A DNA stretch of 54,093 nt. It comes from CAG-390 sp045633005 (GTDB lineage Bacteria > Bacillota > Clostridia > Oscillospirales > CAG-272). This document shows positions 16,832 through 25,000 of the stretch, one piece after another. Under the pieces are notes generated by a model that did no database searches, had not been told where the DNA came from, and was given only the letters and a program-made list of their open reading frames with translations. The position numbers were made by a program, and so were the translations under genes. Location of the stretch: assembly GCA_045633005.1 (NCBI GenBank), contig JAZQXT010000067.1, positions 1 through 54,093 of the forward strand, given 5' to 3'. Every line of letters begins with the position of its first letter. The stretch's first letter is position 1.

Positions 16832-18292
16832 TCACTTTTTCGCTTTAGGCGAAAGGGTGTTTTTGCCGAGAAGCATCTGCAAAGCGGAAGCTATCCTTGC
16901 GCGCATCTCGCTTGCGGGAACTATATCGTCTATCTCACCGCAAAGAGCCGCGTCGTTGGGAGAAGCATACTGCTCGCGCCACTCGCGCTCAAGCACCTCG
17001 CGGCTTGCGCTGAGATCCGCCGCGCGGATGCGATCGTTCCAAAGCAGAGCGACCGACGCCTCGGGAGAAAGTGCGCTTATGCAAGAATCGGGCGTTGCGA
17101 AGGCGATATCGCCGCCGCAGGACTTGGATGCCATATAGATAAATCCGGGACCGTACGCCTTACCGACAACGGCGGAAATCTTTGCGTTGGTGGAGTTTTG
17201 CATAGCGTCAATAAGCTCAGACGCCGAGTAAATGTATTCGGCATCGTTAGTCTCCTCGTTGTCAAAGCCGGGGCAGTCGACGAGAGAGATGAGCGGAATG
17301 CCAAAACGGTCTGCAAACTTTTCGATTTTTGCCACCACTCTGCAAGCCTCGCGGGTAAGTGCGCCGTTCTTGTGCGTTCTGTCGTTGGCAATAAACGCGC
17401 AGGAAACTCCGCCGACTACGGCAAAGCCCGCGGCAAGAGCGGGAGCGTATCTGCTCCAAAGTCTTATGTAATTCTTGTTGTCGGCAATAGCGGCAACGAG
17501 TGCCTCGCCCGTAAGACCCGAAATATCGGGGCTTGAGGCAAGGTCTCCGTCGGAGACAACTGCACCCTCGGTGTTGTTTGAGGGCAAAAATTCAAGCAGC
17601 TTTCTTGCAACCGCATAAAGCTCCGCCTCGTCCTTGGCTTCATATGAGGTAACACCCGCTTCGGCAGTTACGGTAACGCCGTTCACAAAGGGGGAAATGG
17701 CAAAAATCTCGCTTCCCGTCTTCTCACCGGGGGCGGTGCTTATTACGAAATCAAAGCTTGATGCAAGAACAGCCATATTTCCGCCGCAAACGCCCGGAAT
17801 TAGTGCGATTCGCGGAACGGAGCCTGCGGCTCTTGCAGATGCGCCGAGCGTGTTTCCGAGTCCCGCAAGAGCGCGGACACCCTCGTAGACGGAAACGCCG
17901 TCGGAATCAAAAATACCGATGATGGGCGCGCCGTTTTTCTGCGCCATCTCATAAAGAGAAATTATCTTTTTAGCGGAGTATCTTCCGAAAGCACCGCCCA
18001 TACGCGCTCTGTCCTGAACGAACGCGAAGGCAAGCTTTCCGCCGATCGCACCGTATCCGCAGATAACACCCGAAAACTCGTCGGGGTTAGATGAGCGCGA
18101 GCGGTTTATGTAAGCACCGACCTCTGAAAAAGTGCCTCTGTCAAAAAGTGCGGTAATGCGCGCACGCGCCGAATAAGCACCGTCCTTTACCTTGCCCGCG
18201 GATACGTCGATATCCTTGAGCATTTCGGTAAGTCTTTCGGCTGTGACGGCACGAAGAGTGCTTTTCTTCTTATCTGCACCGTTGTTAGTCAT
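16832..18292 (-). CDS. mmdA: Acyl-CoA carboxyltransferase subunit (MmdA/12S type)
   Basis: 486 residues with the two crotonase-fold halves of acyl-CoA carboxyltransferases. Visible blocks are AFVQDRARMGGAFG, the first oxyanion region GVCGGNMAVLASSFDF, and in the second half LVDCPGF and GKAYGPGFIYMASKS. It transfers a carboxyl group from an acyl-CoA (methylmalonyl-CoA is typical; glutaconyl-CoA or malonyl-CoA possible) to biotin. The start used is the ATG at 18292, with GAGGTGG five bases upstream; a GTG three codons earlier lies inside that site. It is somewhat shorter than typical MmdA (about 510). First gene of the operon. Confidence 0.88.
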   Translation of the reverse strand: MTNNGADKKKSTLRAVTAERLTEMLKDIDVSAGKVKDGAYSARARITALFDRGTFSEVGAYINRSRSSNPDEFSGVICGYGAIGGKLAFAFVQDRARMGGAFGRYSAKKIISLYEMAQKNGAPIIGIFDSDGVSVYEGVRALAGLGNTLGASARAAGSVPRIALIPGVCGGNMAVLASSFDFVISTAPGEKTGSEIFAISPFVNGVTVTAEAGVTSYEAKDEAELYAVARKLLEFLPSNNTEGAVVSDGDLASSPDISGLTGEALVAAIADNKNYIRLWSRYAPALAAGFAVVGGVSCAFIANDRTHKNGALTREACRVVAKIEKFADRFGIPLISLVDCPGFDNEETNDAEYIYSASELIDAMQNSTNAKISAVVGKAYGPGFIYMASKSCGGDIAFATPDSCISALSPEASVALLWNDRIRAADLSASREVLEREWREQYASPNDAALCGEIDDIVPASEMRARIASALQMLLGKNTLSPKAKK

Positions 18293-18386
18293 TTGAACCA
18301 CCTCGTTAAGATTTTACTGAAAATATGGAAATTATGCCTGAAAAATCAAACTTTCAACATATTCCCCTATTATAATAATTATATTA

Positions 18387-18415
18387 ATTATAACACTATT
18401 ATAAATAAAAAGCAA
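18387..18415 (-). promoter_or_regulatory. Likely promoter of the decarboxylase operon
   Basis: Minus strand: TTGCTT (18415-18410), a 17-base spacer and TATAAT (18392-18387), about 95 bases before mmdA. The surrounding sequence is extremely AT-rich, so chance matches are possible. Confidence 0.45.
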
Positions 18416-18527
18416 GGCAAAAAGGCAAAAATATTTTTTATTTTTATGTCTTTTTTGAAGGCGTTAAGGCAGAAGAAACAAAACAAATTTTATTTTTCAA
18501 GATTAGCAAAATTTATTCAAAAAAGGC

Positions 18528-18556
18528 TTGACAAAGCTGCTATTATAGAGTATAAT
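18528..18556 (+). promoter_or_regulatory. Consensus promoter of the CAT tRNA
   Basis: Perfect TTGACA (18528-18533) and TATAAT (18551-18556) with a 17-base spacer, ending 15 bases before the tRNA. Confidence 0.9.
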
Positions 18557-18571
18557 ATTAAGGTCAACTGA

Positions 18572-18648
18572 GGGCCATTAGCTCAGTTGGTTAGAGCTAC
18601 CGGCTCATAACCGGTCGGTCCGGGGTTCGAGTCCCTGATGGCCCACCA
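18572..18648 (+). tRNA. tRNA with CAT anticodon (Met or lysidine-type Ile2)
   Basis: A 77-base cloverleaf with encoded CCA. Acceptor GGGCCAT pairs with ATGGCCC; anticodon stem ACCGG/CCGGT encloses loop CTCATAA; the T-arm contains GGTTCGAGTCC. It is not initiator tRNA, which has an unpaired first acceptor base. The loop and neighbours resemble both elongator tRNA-Met and the tRNA-Ile that is modified by TilS to read AUA; sequence alone does not decide. Confidence 0.93.
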
Positions 18649-18681
18649 AAAATAGCGGCTTCGTAAGAAGCCCCTATTTTT
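18649..18681 (+). terminator. Terminator of the CAT tRNA
   Basis: Stem AAAATAG-C-GGCTTC with GAAGCC-C-CTATTTT (one C-C mismatch), loop GTAA, followed by T. The T-run merges into the start of hairpin array 2. Confidence 0.8.
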
Positions 18682-18862
18682 ATCCAATCCGCAGGATTGG
18701 TATGGAATCACACGCCAGCGTGTATGGCATCGCCGTAGGCGCATGGCATCACCGAAGGTGTATTTCTCCTGCGGCTTGATTCCATACGCGACTTCGTCGC
18801 AATTCCATACCGCAGACAAGCTGCGGATTCCATTCACGCCTTTCGGCGTGATTAAGAGGAAC
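18681..18862. repeat. Hairpin array 2a, downstream of the CAT tRNA
   Basis: Same design as the array at 3409. It opens TATCCAATCCGCAGG and alternates small palindromes with octamers ATGGAATC (18702-18709) and ATGGCATC (18724-18731, 18743-18750). After the central CCTGCGGCTTGATT the octamers are reverse-complemented: GATTCCAT at 18778-18785 and 18826-18833 and AATTCCAT at 18801-18808. Palindromes include CCGCAGACAAGCTGCGG and CACGCCTTTCGGCGTG. Confidence 0.8.
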
Positions 18863-18995
18863 GTTTTTTATCCAATCCGCAGGATTGGTATGGAATCAAC
18901 GCACGAAGTGCGTTGCATGGAATCCGTCGCAAAGCGACGGTATGGCATCACGCACCAGCGTGTATCTCCCCTGCGGCTTGATTCCATACGATATA
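18863..18995. repeat. Hairpin array 2b, shorter second copy
   Basis: It starts again with TTTTTTATCCAATCCGCAGG. Octamers ATGGAATC (18890-18897, 18917-18924) and ATGGCATC (18942-18949) are followed by the central CCTGCGGCTTG and a single inverted octamer GATTCCAT (18980-18987), after which the unit stops. The right arm is therefore truncated relative to array 2a. Confidence 0.8.
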
Positions 18996-19004
18996 AATAA
19001 ATCA

Positions 19005-19036
19005 CCCCGCCGCAGTTATGCGGCGGGGGATTTTAT
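19005..19036 (-). terminator. Terminator of the hyd operon
   Basis: Stem CCCCGCCGCA/TGCGGCGGGG (19005-19014 with 19019-19028), loop GTTA. On the minus strand it is followed by an A/T-rich tail. Confidence 0.8.
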
Positions 19037-19049
19037 TTAGCGGTAGGAA

Positions 19050-20810
19050 TTATTTCCAAAGACCGCGCTTTACGTAATGGGTGTGAAGAACCTCGTGTGC
19101 CTTGTGGCTGTTGGGCTTTCCGAAGTATTCATCGTAAAGCTTCATAACAGCGGCATTCTTCTGGGACTCGCGGATATCGCACTCAGCATCGTCACGGTAA
19201 AGAACGGATGCACGGAGAGCGCGAAGATCTACGGTGTTACGAACGGATGCGGGCTGGTAAGGCTGACCGCCACCGTTTACGCAACCGCCGGGACAACCCA
19301 TGATCTCGATGAACTGTACGTCCACCTTGCCTGCCTCAACGTCCTTAAGGAGAGCCTTAGCTGCCTTAGTTCCGGAAGCAACTGCAACGTTAACGGTAAC
19401 GTCACCGATCTTGTAGGATGCAACGCGGTACTCGTTATCGTTACCCTGACGGCGGATCTCGGGAGTCTCAAGAGGCTTCTCGAGGGGCTTGCCCATAAGA
19501 ACCTCTGCGGTGTAACGGAGAGCTGCCTCCATAACGCCGCCCGTTGCGCCGAAGATAGCACCTGCGCTGGAGCCAACGTCGAAGGGCTTATCGAATGCCT
19601 CGTCGTCAAGCTCGCGGAACTTGATGCCAGCCTTCTCGATCATTCTACCAACCTCGCGGGTGGTAACAGCAACGTCTACGTCAGCATAACCCGAAGCGGA
19701 CTGACCGTCGCGTCCTACCTCGAACTTCTTAGCGGTACAAGGAATAGCGGATACGAAGAAGATGTCCTTAGGATCGATGCCTTCCTTCTCTGCAAAGTAG
19801 GTCTTCATAAGAGCACCAAACATCTGCTGAGGAGACTTGCAGGTAGAAAGATTTTCAGTGAAATCAGGGAAATAATGCTCGCAGTACTTGATCCATCCGG
19901 GAGAGCAGGAGGTGATCATAGGAAGCTTGCCACCGTTCTGGAGTCTTCCGAGAAGCTCGTTAGCCTCCTCGATGATGGTAAGGTCTGCGGTAAGGTTCAT
20001 ATCGAATACGCCGTCAAAGCCGAGAGCCTTGAGCGCGGCAACCATCTTGCCCTCAACGTCAGTACCGGGCTCGTAGCCGAAGCACTCGCCGATCTGTGCG
20101 CGTACGGAGGGAGCGGTACAGATATATACCTTCTTGGTAGGATCAGCGATAGCTGCCTTTACCTTATCGGTATCGTCGCGCTCGTAGATAGCGCCAACGG
20201 GGCAAGCTACGATACACTGACCGCAGTTTACGCAGGATACTTCGCCAAGGTTTGCGTCAAATGCGCAACCGATGTTGGTATCAAATCCGCGCTCGTTTGC
20301 ACCGATAACGCCGATGCCCTGCATTACCTTACAAGCGGCAACGCAACGACGGCAAAGGATGCACTTGTTGTTATCACGGATGATGGGGGACGAGGTATCT
20401 ACCTCGTAGTGATTCTTTTCGCCCTTGAATGCGTCCTCGTCTACTCCGTACTCGTTGCAGAGCTTCTGAAGCTCGCAAGTGGTGGAGCGTACGCAAGAGA
20501 GACACTTCTTGTCGTGGTTGGAAAGAACGAGCTCAAGGTTGGTCTTTCTTGCAGCGTGGATCTTGGGAGTATCGGTGAGGATGGACATACCCTCGGTTAC
20601 GGGGTAAACACAAGCGGTTACCATACGGTAGGGTCTGCCGCCCTCGGATACTTCAACAAGGCAGAGGCGGCAAGCGCCGATCTCGTTGATATCCTTAAGA
20701 TAGCAAAGAGTGGGAATATCGATTTTTGCGATGCGGGCAGCCTCAAGGACGGTCATACCCTTATCTACGGCGTAATCTCTGCCATTGATCTTGACATTAA
20801 CTTTTTCCAT
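19050..20810 (-). CDS. hydA: [FeFe] hydrogenase catalytic subunit (HydA/HndD type)
   Basis: 586 residues. An N-terminal [2Fe-2S] domain (Cys36, 47, 50, 67) is followed by a His/Cys-ligated [4Fe-4S] (His99, Cys103, 106, 112 or 118), two [4Fe-4S] ferredoxin motifs (CILCRRCVAAC and CVNCGQCIVACP) and the H-cluster domain. H-cluster motifs are L1 TSCSPGW, L2 IPCTAKKFE and L3 EIMGCPGGCVNGGGQP. L1 has Ser where the textbook motif TSCCP has its second Cys. The C-terminal small-subunit region (ASVLYRDD, then AHEVLHTHY) is complete. With hydB and hydC it should form a soluble NAD(P)-linked, probably electron-bifurcating complex that makes or uses H2. Confidence 0.95.
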   Translation of the reverse strand: MEKVNVKINGRDYAVDKGMTVLEAARIAKIDIPTLCYLKDINEIGACRLCLVEVSEGGRPYRMVTACVYPVTEGMSILTDTPKIHAARKTNLELVLSNHDKKCLSCVRSTTCELQKLCNEYGVDEDAFKGEKNHYEVDTSSPIIRDNNKCILCRRCVAACKVMQGIGVIGANERGFDTNIGCAFDANLGEVSCVNCGQCIVACPVGAIYERDDTDKVKAAIADPTKKVYICTAPSVRAQIGECFGYEPGTDVEGKMVAALKALGFDGVFDMNLTADLTIIEEANELLGRLQNGGKLPMITSCSPGWIKYCEHYFPDFTENLSTCKSPQQMFGALMKTYFAEKEGIDPKDIFFVSAIPCTAKKFEVGRDGQSASGYADVDVAVTTREVGRMIEKAGIKFRELDDEAFDKPFDVGSSAGAIFGATGGVMEAALRYTAEVLMGKPLEKPLETPEIRRQGNDNEYRVASYKIGDVTVNVAVASGTKAAKALLKDVEAGKVDVQFIEIMGCPGGCVNGGGQPYQPASVRNTVDLRALRASVLYRDDAECDIRESQKNAAVMKLYDEYFGKPNSHKAHEVLHTHYVKRGLWK

Positions 20811-20823
20811 TGTGGCTTCCTCC

Positions 20824-22710
20824 TTATTCTTTAACGATTGCGTCGAATTTACACTTTTCCATACAAGCGCCGCACTTTATGCACTTAGCAGTGTCGATAA
20901 CGTGAGGATTCTTGACGGTTCCGCTGATAGCACCAACGGGACATACTCTGGAGCATGCGGTACAGCCGCGGCACTTCTCGTCGATGATGCGGTAGCGGAG
21001 CAGCTTCTTACATACGCCCGCGGGACATCTCTTGTCAACGATGTGAGCAACGTACTCGTCTCTGAAGTACTTGAGAGTGGAAAGAACGGGGTTGGGAGCG
21101 GTCTGACCAAGTCCGCACAGGGAGTTAGCCTTGATGTAGTTGGAAAGCTCCTCAAGTCTGTCGAGGTCTTCCATCTCGCCGTTACCCGAAATGATCTTAT
21201 CAAGGATCTCAAGCAGACGCTTAGTACCGATACGGCAAGCAGTACACTTACCGCAGGACTCGTCAACGGTGAACTCGAGGAAGAACTTGGCAATATCGAC
21301 CATACAGTTGTCCTCGTCCATAACGATAAGTCCGCCCGAACCCATCATAGAGCCGATAGCGATAAGGTTATCGTAATCGATGGGAGTATCGATAAGGTGT
21401 GCGGGAATGCATCCGCCGGAAGGTCCGCCCGTCTGAGCAGCCTTGAACTTCTTGCCGCCGGGGATACCGCCGCCGATCTCCTCAACGACCTCGCGAAGAG
21501 TAGTTCCCATAGGAACCTCAACGAGACCGGTATGAGTGATCTTACCGCCGAGAGCGAATACCTTAGTACCCTTGGACTTCTCGGTTCCCATAGACTGGAA
21601 CCAAGCAGCGCCGTTAAGAATGATCTGGGGGATGTTTGCGTAGGTCTCAACATTGTTGAGAACGGTGGGCTGTCCAAAGAGTCCCTTTACTGCAGGGAAC
21701 GGAGGACGGGGACGAGGCTCGCCGCGCTGACCCTCGATAGAGGTCATAAGAGCAGTCTCCTCGCCGCAAACGAATGCGCCTGCGCCGAAGCGGATGTGCA
21801 TATCGAAGTTGAAGCTCGTGCCAAAGACGTTCTTACCGAGAATACCAGCCTCGCGAGCCTGATCGATAGCCTTCTGAAGTCTCTGAATAGCTATGGGGTA
21901 CTCTGCACGAACGTATACGTAACCCTCGTCAGCACCGATGGAGTAGCCCGCAAGAGCCATAGCCTCGATGATAGCGTGGGGGTCACCCTCAAGGATGGAA
22001 CGGTCCATGAACGCACCGGGGTCACCCTCGTCTGCGTTACAAGCAACGTACTTCTTTACGTTGCCGCGGTTTGCGCAAGCAAACTTCCACTTAAGACCCG
22101 TGGGGAATCCGCCGCCGCCGCGTCCGCGAAGTCCGGAATCAAGAACGGTCTGGATAACGTCGTCGGGAGTCATCTCGGTGAGAGCCTTTGCAAGTGCCTG
22201 ATAACCGTCGCGTGCTATGTAGTCCTCGATCTTTTCGGGGTTTACAAGTCCGCAGTTACGGAGTGCAACGCGGTGCTGCTTCTCGTAGAAGCGAGTGTCC
22301 ATAAGCTTATGAACGATAGCGTTGCCGTCAGCCTCCTCGCGATAGAGGTACTTCTCTACGGGAGTGCCGCCGATGATGTGAGAATCAATGATCTCGTCAA
22401 GGGTGTCAGCCTCTACTCTGCTGTAGAAGGTTCCCTCGGGGTAAACGATCATGATGGGGCCGAGAGCGCAAAGACCGAAGCAGCCCGTCATGGTTACCTC
22501 AACCTCGTCAGCGATGCCCTTTTCGGCAAGGCGCTCGTTGAGGATGTTTATAAGCTTAGGGCTTCCGGAGGAGGTACAACCAGTACCGCCGCAGACAAGC
22601 ACCTGTCTTTTGTACTTACAACCCGTAAAATCATCGCCCGTAAGCATGTTGATCTTAGAGGTGTACTCGTTTTTGATCTCGTTAAGAGCCTGTATAGTTT
22701 TAATTTCCAT
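20824..22710 (-). CDS. hydB: Hydrogenase NADH-binding flavoprotein subunit (HydB/HndC, NuoF-like)
   Basis: 628 residues starting MEIKTIQALN; the longer frame upstream is rejected because it runs into hydC and lacks a ribosome site. Domains: N-terminal thioredoxin-like [2Fe-2S] (CGGTGC around 40-45, CFGLCALGP), the NuoF FMN/NADH domain with GRGGGGFPTGLKW, a SLBB segment, the [4Fe-4S] motif CGKCTACRIG, and two C-terminal ferredoxin clusters (CRGCTACSRVCP and CIKCGACMEKC). It binds FMN and NAD(P)H and, in characterised HydABC enzymes, hosts electron bifurcation. The spacing to hydA is 13 bases. Confidence 0.95.
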   Translation of the reverse strand: MEIKTIQALNEIKNEYTSKINMLTGDDFTGCKYKRQVLVCGGTGCTSSGSPKLINILNERLAEKGIADEVEVTMTGCFGLCALGPIMIVYPEGTFYSRVEADTLDEIIDSHIIGGTPVEKYLYREEADGNAIVHKLMDTRFYEKQHRVALRNCGLVNPEKIEDYIARDGYQALAKALTEMTPDDVIQTVLDSGLRGRGGGGFPTGLKWKFACANRGNVKKYVACNADEGDPGAFMDRSILEGDPHAIIEAMALAGYSIGADEGYVYVRAEYPIAIQRLQKAIDQAREAGILGKNVFGTSFNFDMHIRFGAGAFVCGEETALMTSIEGQRGEPRPRPPFPAVKGLFGQPTVLNNVETYANIPQIILNGAAWFQSMGTEKSKGTKVFALGGKITHTGLVEVPMGTTLREVVEEIGGGIPGGKKFKAAQTGGPSGGCIPAHLIDTPIDYDNLIAIGSMMGSGGLIVMDEDNCMVDIAKFFLEFTVDESCGKCTACRIGTKRLLEILDKIISGNGEMEDLDRLEELSNYIKANSLCGLGQTAPNPVLSTLKYFRDEYVAHIVDKRCPAGVCKKLLRYRIIDEKCRGCTACSRVCPVGAISGTVKNPHVIDTAKCIKCGACMEKCKFDAIVKE

Positions 22711-22729
22711 CTTCACAATTCCTTTCGGC

Positions 22730-23227
22730 TCAGTCCTTGTATTTTGCCAGAATGGTCGCAACGTCAGCCTTGGTCAGACGTCCGTAAACCTCACCGTTAA
22801 CGGTAAGAACGGGAGCAAGTCCGCAAGCACCGATGCAACGGGTAGCCTCAAGAGAGTACTTACCGTCAGCACTGGTCTCGCCCTCCTTGATACCGAGCTG
22901 CTTGGAGAACTCGTCGAGCAGGTCGCCCGAGCCCTTAACGTAGCAAGCGGTACCGAGGCAGATAGCGATAGCTACCTCGCCGTTGGGGTTGAGCTTGAAC
23001 TGAGAGTAAAACGTTACGATACCATAGATCTCTTCGAGAGAGGTATCAGTCTTCTCAGCGATGATGCGCTGCACCTCGATGGGAAGATAGCCGTAGATCT
23101 CCTGCGCTTCCTGCAGGATGGGCATCGTCTTGCCGGGTACGCCGTCGTACTTTGCGATAACCTCAAGAAGCTTGGCTTCCTGCTCGGGAGTACCGCGGAA
23201 TTCGACAGTAGTCAATTTTTTCTTCAT
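22730..23227 (-). CDS. hydC: Hydrogenase [2Fe-2S] subunit (HydC/HndA, NuoE-like)
   Basis: 165 residues with a helical N-terminus and a thioredoxin-like [2Fe-2S] fold. Cluster ligands are in CLGTAC and CIGACGLAP. It passes electrons between HydB and HydA. It is the first gene of hydCBA, the order seen in Thermotoga-type trimeric hydrogenases. An AGGAGG lies 12 bases before the ATG, slightly longer than usual spacing. Confidence 0.95.
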   Translation of the reverse strand: MKKKLTTVEFRGTPEQEAKLLEVIAKYDGVPGKTMPILQEAQEIYGYLPIEVQRIIAEKTDTSLEEIYGIVTFYSQFKLNPNGEVAIAICLGTACYVKGSGDLLDEFSKQLGIKEGETSADGKYSLEATRCIGACGLAPVLTVNGEVYGRLTKADVATILAKYKD

Positions 23228-23448
23228 GACTTGGAAGTTCCTCCTGATTTTTATAATATACTGTTAAAAATAACCAAAAATCACCGTGGCTTTAAACTAA
23301 CATTCAAAACCAATCTATTATACTATATTTTTTTAGAAAAATCTATAGTTTTTTGATATTTTTTTGACAAAATCACGTTTTTTTCAAAAAATTTTTTGCA
23401 AGCCTATAAAAATGCAACAATTTTCACAATATTTTTAAGAAAATGCCG

Positions 23449-23482
23449 AAAAAGTGGGGCGCACATCAGATGCTCCCCACTT
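23449..23482 (-). terminator. Terminator of the EamA transporter gene
   Basis: Stem AAGTGGGG/CCCCACTT (23452-23459 with 23475-23482) with an imperfect 15-base loop. On the minus strand it ends in TTTTT. Confidence 0.7.
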
Positions 23483-23487
23483 CCCTA

Positions 23488-24381
23488 TCAATCATTTTCA
23501 TCTTTGCCGCACCCGAATATTTTCCCGCCGAAGTTGAATATCAAGACGCCGACGAGGATAATACCGCCGCCGACGATAGTTGCGCCGTCGGGAATCTCCC
23601 CCGCAAGTAAAAAGCCGAAAAGACTTGCCAAAAACGGCGTGACGAACATATAGTTGCTGACCTGCGAGGTCTTTTGGGCTTTGGAGAATGCTTTAGCCCA
23701 CGCGACGTAGGCTACGGCGCTCGTGAACACACCCAAAACGGCAAGATAAACGTACTGGACGGCGGGCGCGTGTGGCATCTCCCGTACCGCCGTGGGCGCG
23801 AAGATTGCGAGCATACACGTTCCAAAAAGAATGCTGTATGCAGAGGCTTGGAGAGCCGTGTATTTTTGAGTAAGCTTGCGCTGTAAAAGGTTATAAACGC
23901 TGAGCGCAAGCGCGGCAAGCAAGAGCCAGAAAAGCCCCGAATTGAGCGAAAACGCGCCGTTCATCAGCGTCAAAACGACAACGCCGACGAATTCAATAAA
24001 AACCGCGAACCATTGAAACACCTTTAGTCTTTCGCGGTAAACCACGCGCGCAAGCAATGCGGTGATCAGCGGAACCGTGGCTATCACGACGCTCGCGGTA
24101 GCCGACGTAACGTGTGCCTGCCCCTGATTGAACGCGATCATATAGAGGAAAAAGCCCGCGCATCCCGCCGCGAGAAAGCACGGAATATCCTTCGCCTGCG
24201 GCAGCTTTAATTTAACGAAAAGAGCGATAATTATCAAAGCGACGGAAGCGATGAAATATCTGAGAAAACCAAGAGAAAATGCAGAAAAATACTGCAACGT
24301 CAGGCGCGTCAGCACGTAAGCCAGCGACCAAAAAATGATGGTAACGATGGCGTATGGGTGAAAGCTGTTTTTGAATTTCAT
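23488..24381 (-). CDS. EamA-family (DMT) transporter
   Basis: 297 residues with ten hydrophobic segments in two five-helix halves, typical of the drug/metabolite transporter superfamily. Family marks are FWSLAYVLTRLTLQYFSAFSLGFLRYFIA in the first repeat and PFLASLFGFLLAGEIPDG near the end. Substrate unknown (amino acids or metabolites in characterised relatives). The ATG at 24381 is chosen because GAGG lies eight bases upstream; an in-frame ATG seven codons earlier has no site. The C-terminus ends in a hydrophilic Cys-Gly tail. Confidence 0.85.
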   Translation of the reverse strand: MKFKNSFHPYAIVTIIFWSLAYVLTRLTLQYFSAFSLGFLRYFIASVALIIIALFVKLKLPQAKDIPCFLAAGCAGFFLYMIAFNQGQAHVTSATASVVIATVPLITALLARVVYRERLKVFQWFAVFIEFVGVVVLTLMNGAFSLNSGLFWLLLAALALSVYNLLQRKLTQKYTALQASAYSILFGTCMLAIFAPTAVREMPHAPAVQYVYLAVLGVFTSAVAYVAWAKAFSKAQKTSQVSNYMFVTPFLASLFGFLLAGEIPDGATIVGGGIILVGVLIFNFGGKIFGCGKDEND

Positions 24382-24417
24382 AGTTAAAGCCTCGTTTATC
24401 AAAATGATGATTGACTA

Positions 24418-24747
24418 TTAAAAAATACCGCCGTTGTATTTTTTCATCGCGTAGAAGCTAACGAGCGTACCAACGATGAGGCTAACCACCAATTGAGCCG
24501 CGGCGATGACAGCCAAAGCCTCGATACCTGTTTGCTCAAAGATAAAAAACAGAATACCGAACACTATCATAGAAAGACCGATAATGAGCGTTCCCAAGCC
24601 GACAAGCTTTCCGAACGGCTTTATATTCTCCTGCGTCACGCGATGCCTGTGATAGGAATGTATAGATGAAATATTGCCCGTCATATTGATCACGCCAAGT
24701 ACGGATATCAATATTCCCAAGCCCGAAACGGTTATAAATGCTACCAT
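24418..24747 (-). CDS. Small membrane protein, DUF3784-like
   Basis: 109 residues with three hydrophobic segments (about 1-22, 45-69, 75-98) and the ending KKYNGGIF, which resembles the YNKGIF end of DUF3784 proteins. A His-rich loop (SYHRHRV) follows the first helix. Function unknown. Ribosome site GGAG. It is transcribed from the promoter at 24780-24829, which has the same inverted repeat as two other small-gene promoters in this AT-rich patch. Confidence 0.65.
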   Translation of the reverse strand: MVAFITVSGLGILISVLGVINMTGNISSIHSYHRHRVTQENIKPFGKLVGLGTLIIGLSMIVFGILFFIFEQTGIEALAVIAAAQLVVSLIVGTLVSFYAMKKYNGGIF

Positions 24748-24779
24748 TTTATGTACTCCGATAATTTTTATCCAACTGC

Positions 24780-24829
24780 ATTATATCAAAAATGCATATA
24801 AAAGTAAATAGAAGCGGGCGATTGTTTAC
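24780..24829 (-). promoter_or_regulatory. Promoter with inverted-repeat operator, copy a
   Basis: Minus strand: -35 TTTACT (24808-24803), a 17-base spacer and -10 TATAAT (24785-24780). The inverted repeat GTAAATA-N12-TGTTTAC (plus-strand reading, 24804-24829) overlaps the -35. The geometry is identical to copies b and c at 26594-26643 and 27256-27305. Confidence 0.75.
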
Positions 24830-24925
24830 AAATCATCACATTTCACGCAAAACCACGTTCAACACCTGACTGCACCAACAATATAGCGTGTTATACATAG
24901 GTAAGTGCGAGTTAGTCAAAAACTA

Positions 24926-24954
24926 TTTACTTGTAATTGTATTTTTGGTATAAT
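24926..24954 (+). promoter_or_regulatory. Promoter of the LytTR gene
   Basis: TTTACT (24926-24931), a 17-base spacer and TATAAT (24949-24954). The -35 is the same TTTACT with the TATTTAC half-site as in copies a-c, but there is no second half-site upstream. Confidence 0.6.
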
Positions 24955-25000
24955 TGTCTTGTTCAAAAACAACAGCTTTTGCAAAAGGAAAAGTGAGTAT

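Noticed and set aside
16832..18292. mmdA-like gene as acetyl-CoA carboxylase beta/alpha fusion
   Set aside because: No zinc-finger Cys motif of AccD is present and the context is a Na+-pump operon, so the methylmalonyl-CoA-type carboxyltransferase is the better call.
19077..22800. Very long open frames on the plus strand opposite hydA and hydB (585 and 671 codons)
   Set aside because: They lie antisense to unmistakable hydrogenase genes, lack ribosome sites, and their products are low-complexity Ser/Val/Leu-rich. They result from the restricted codon use of the real genes.
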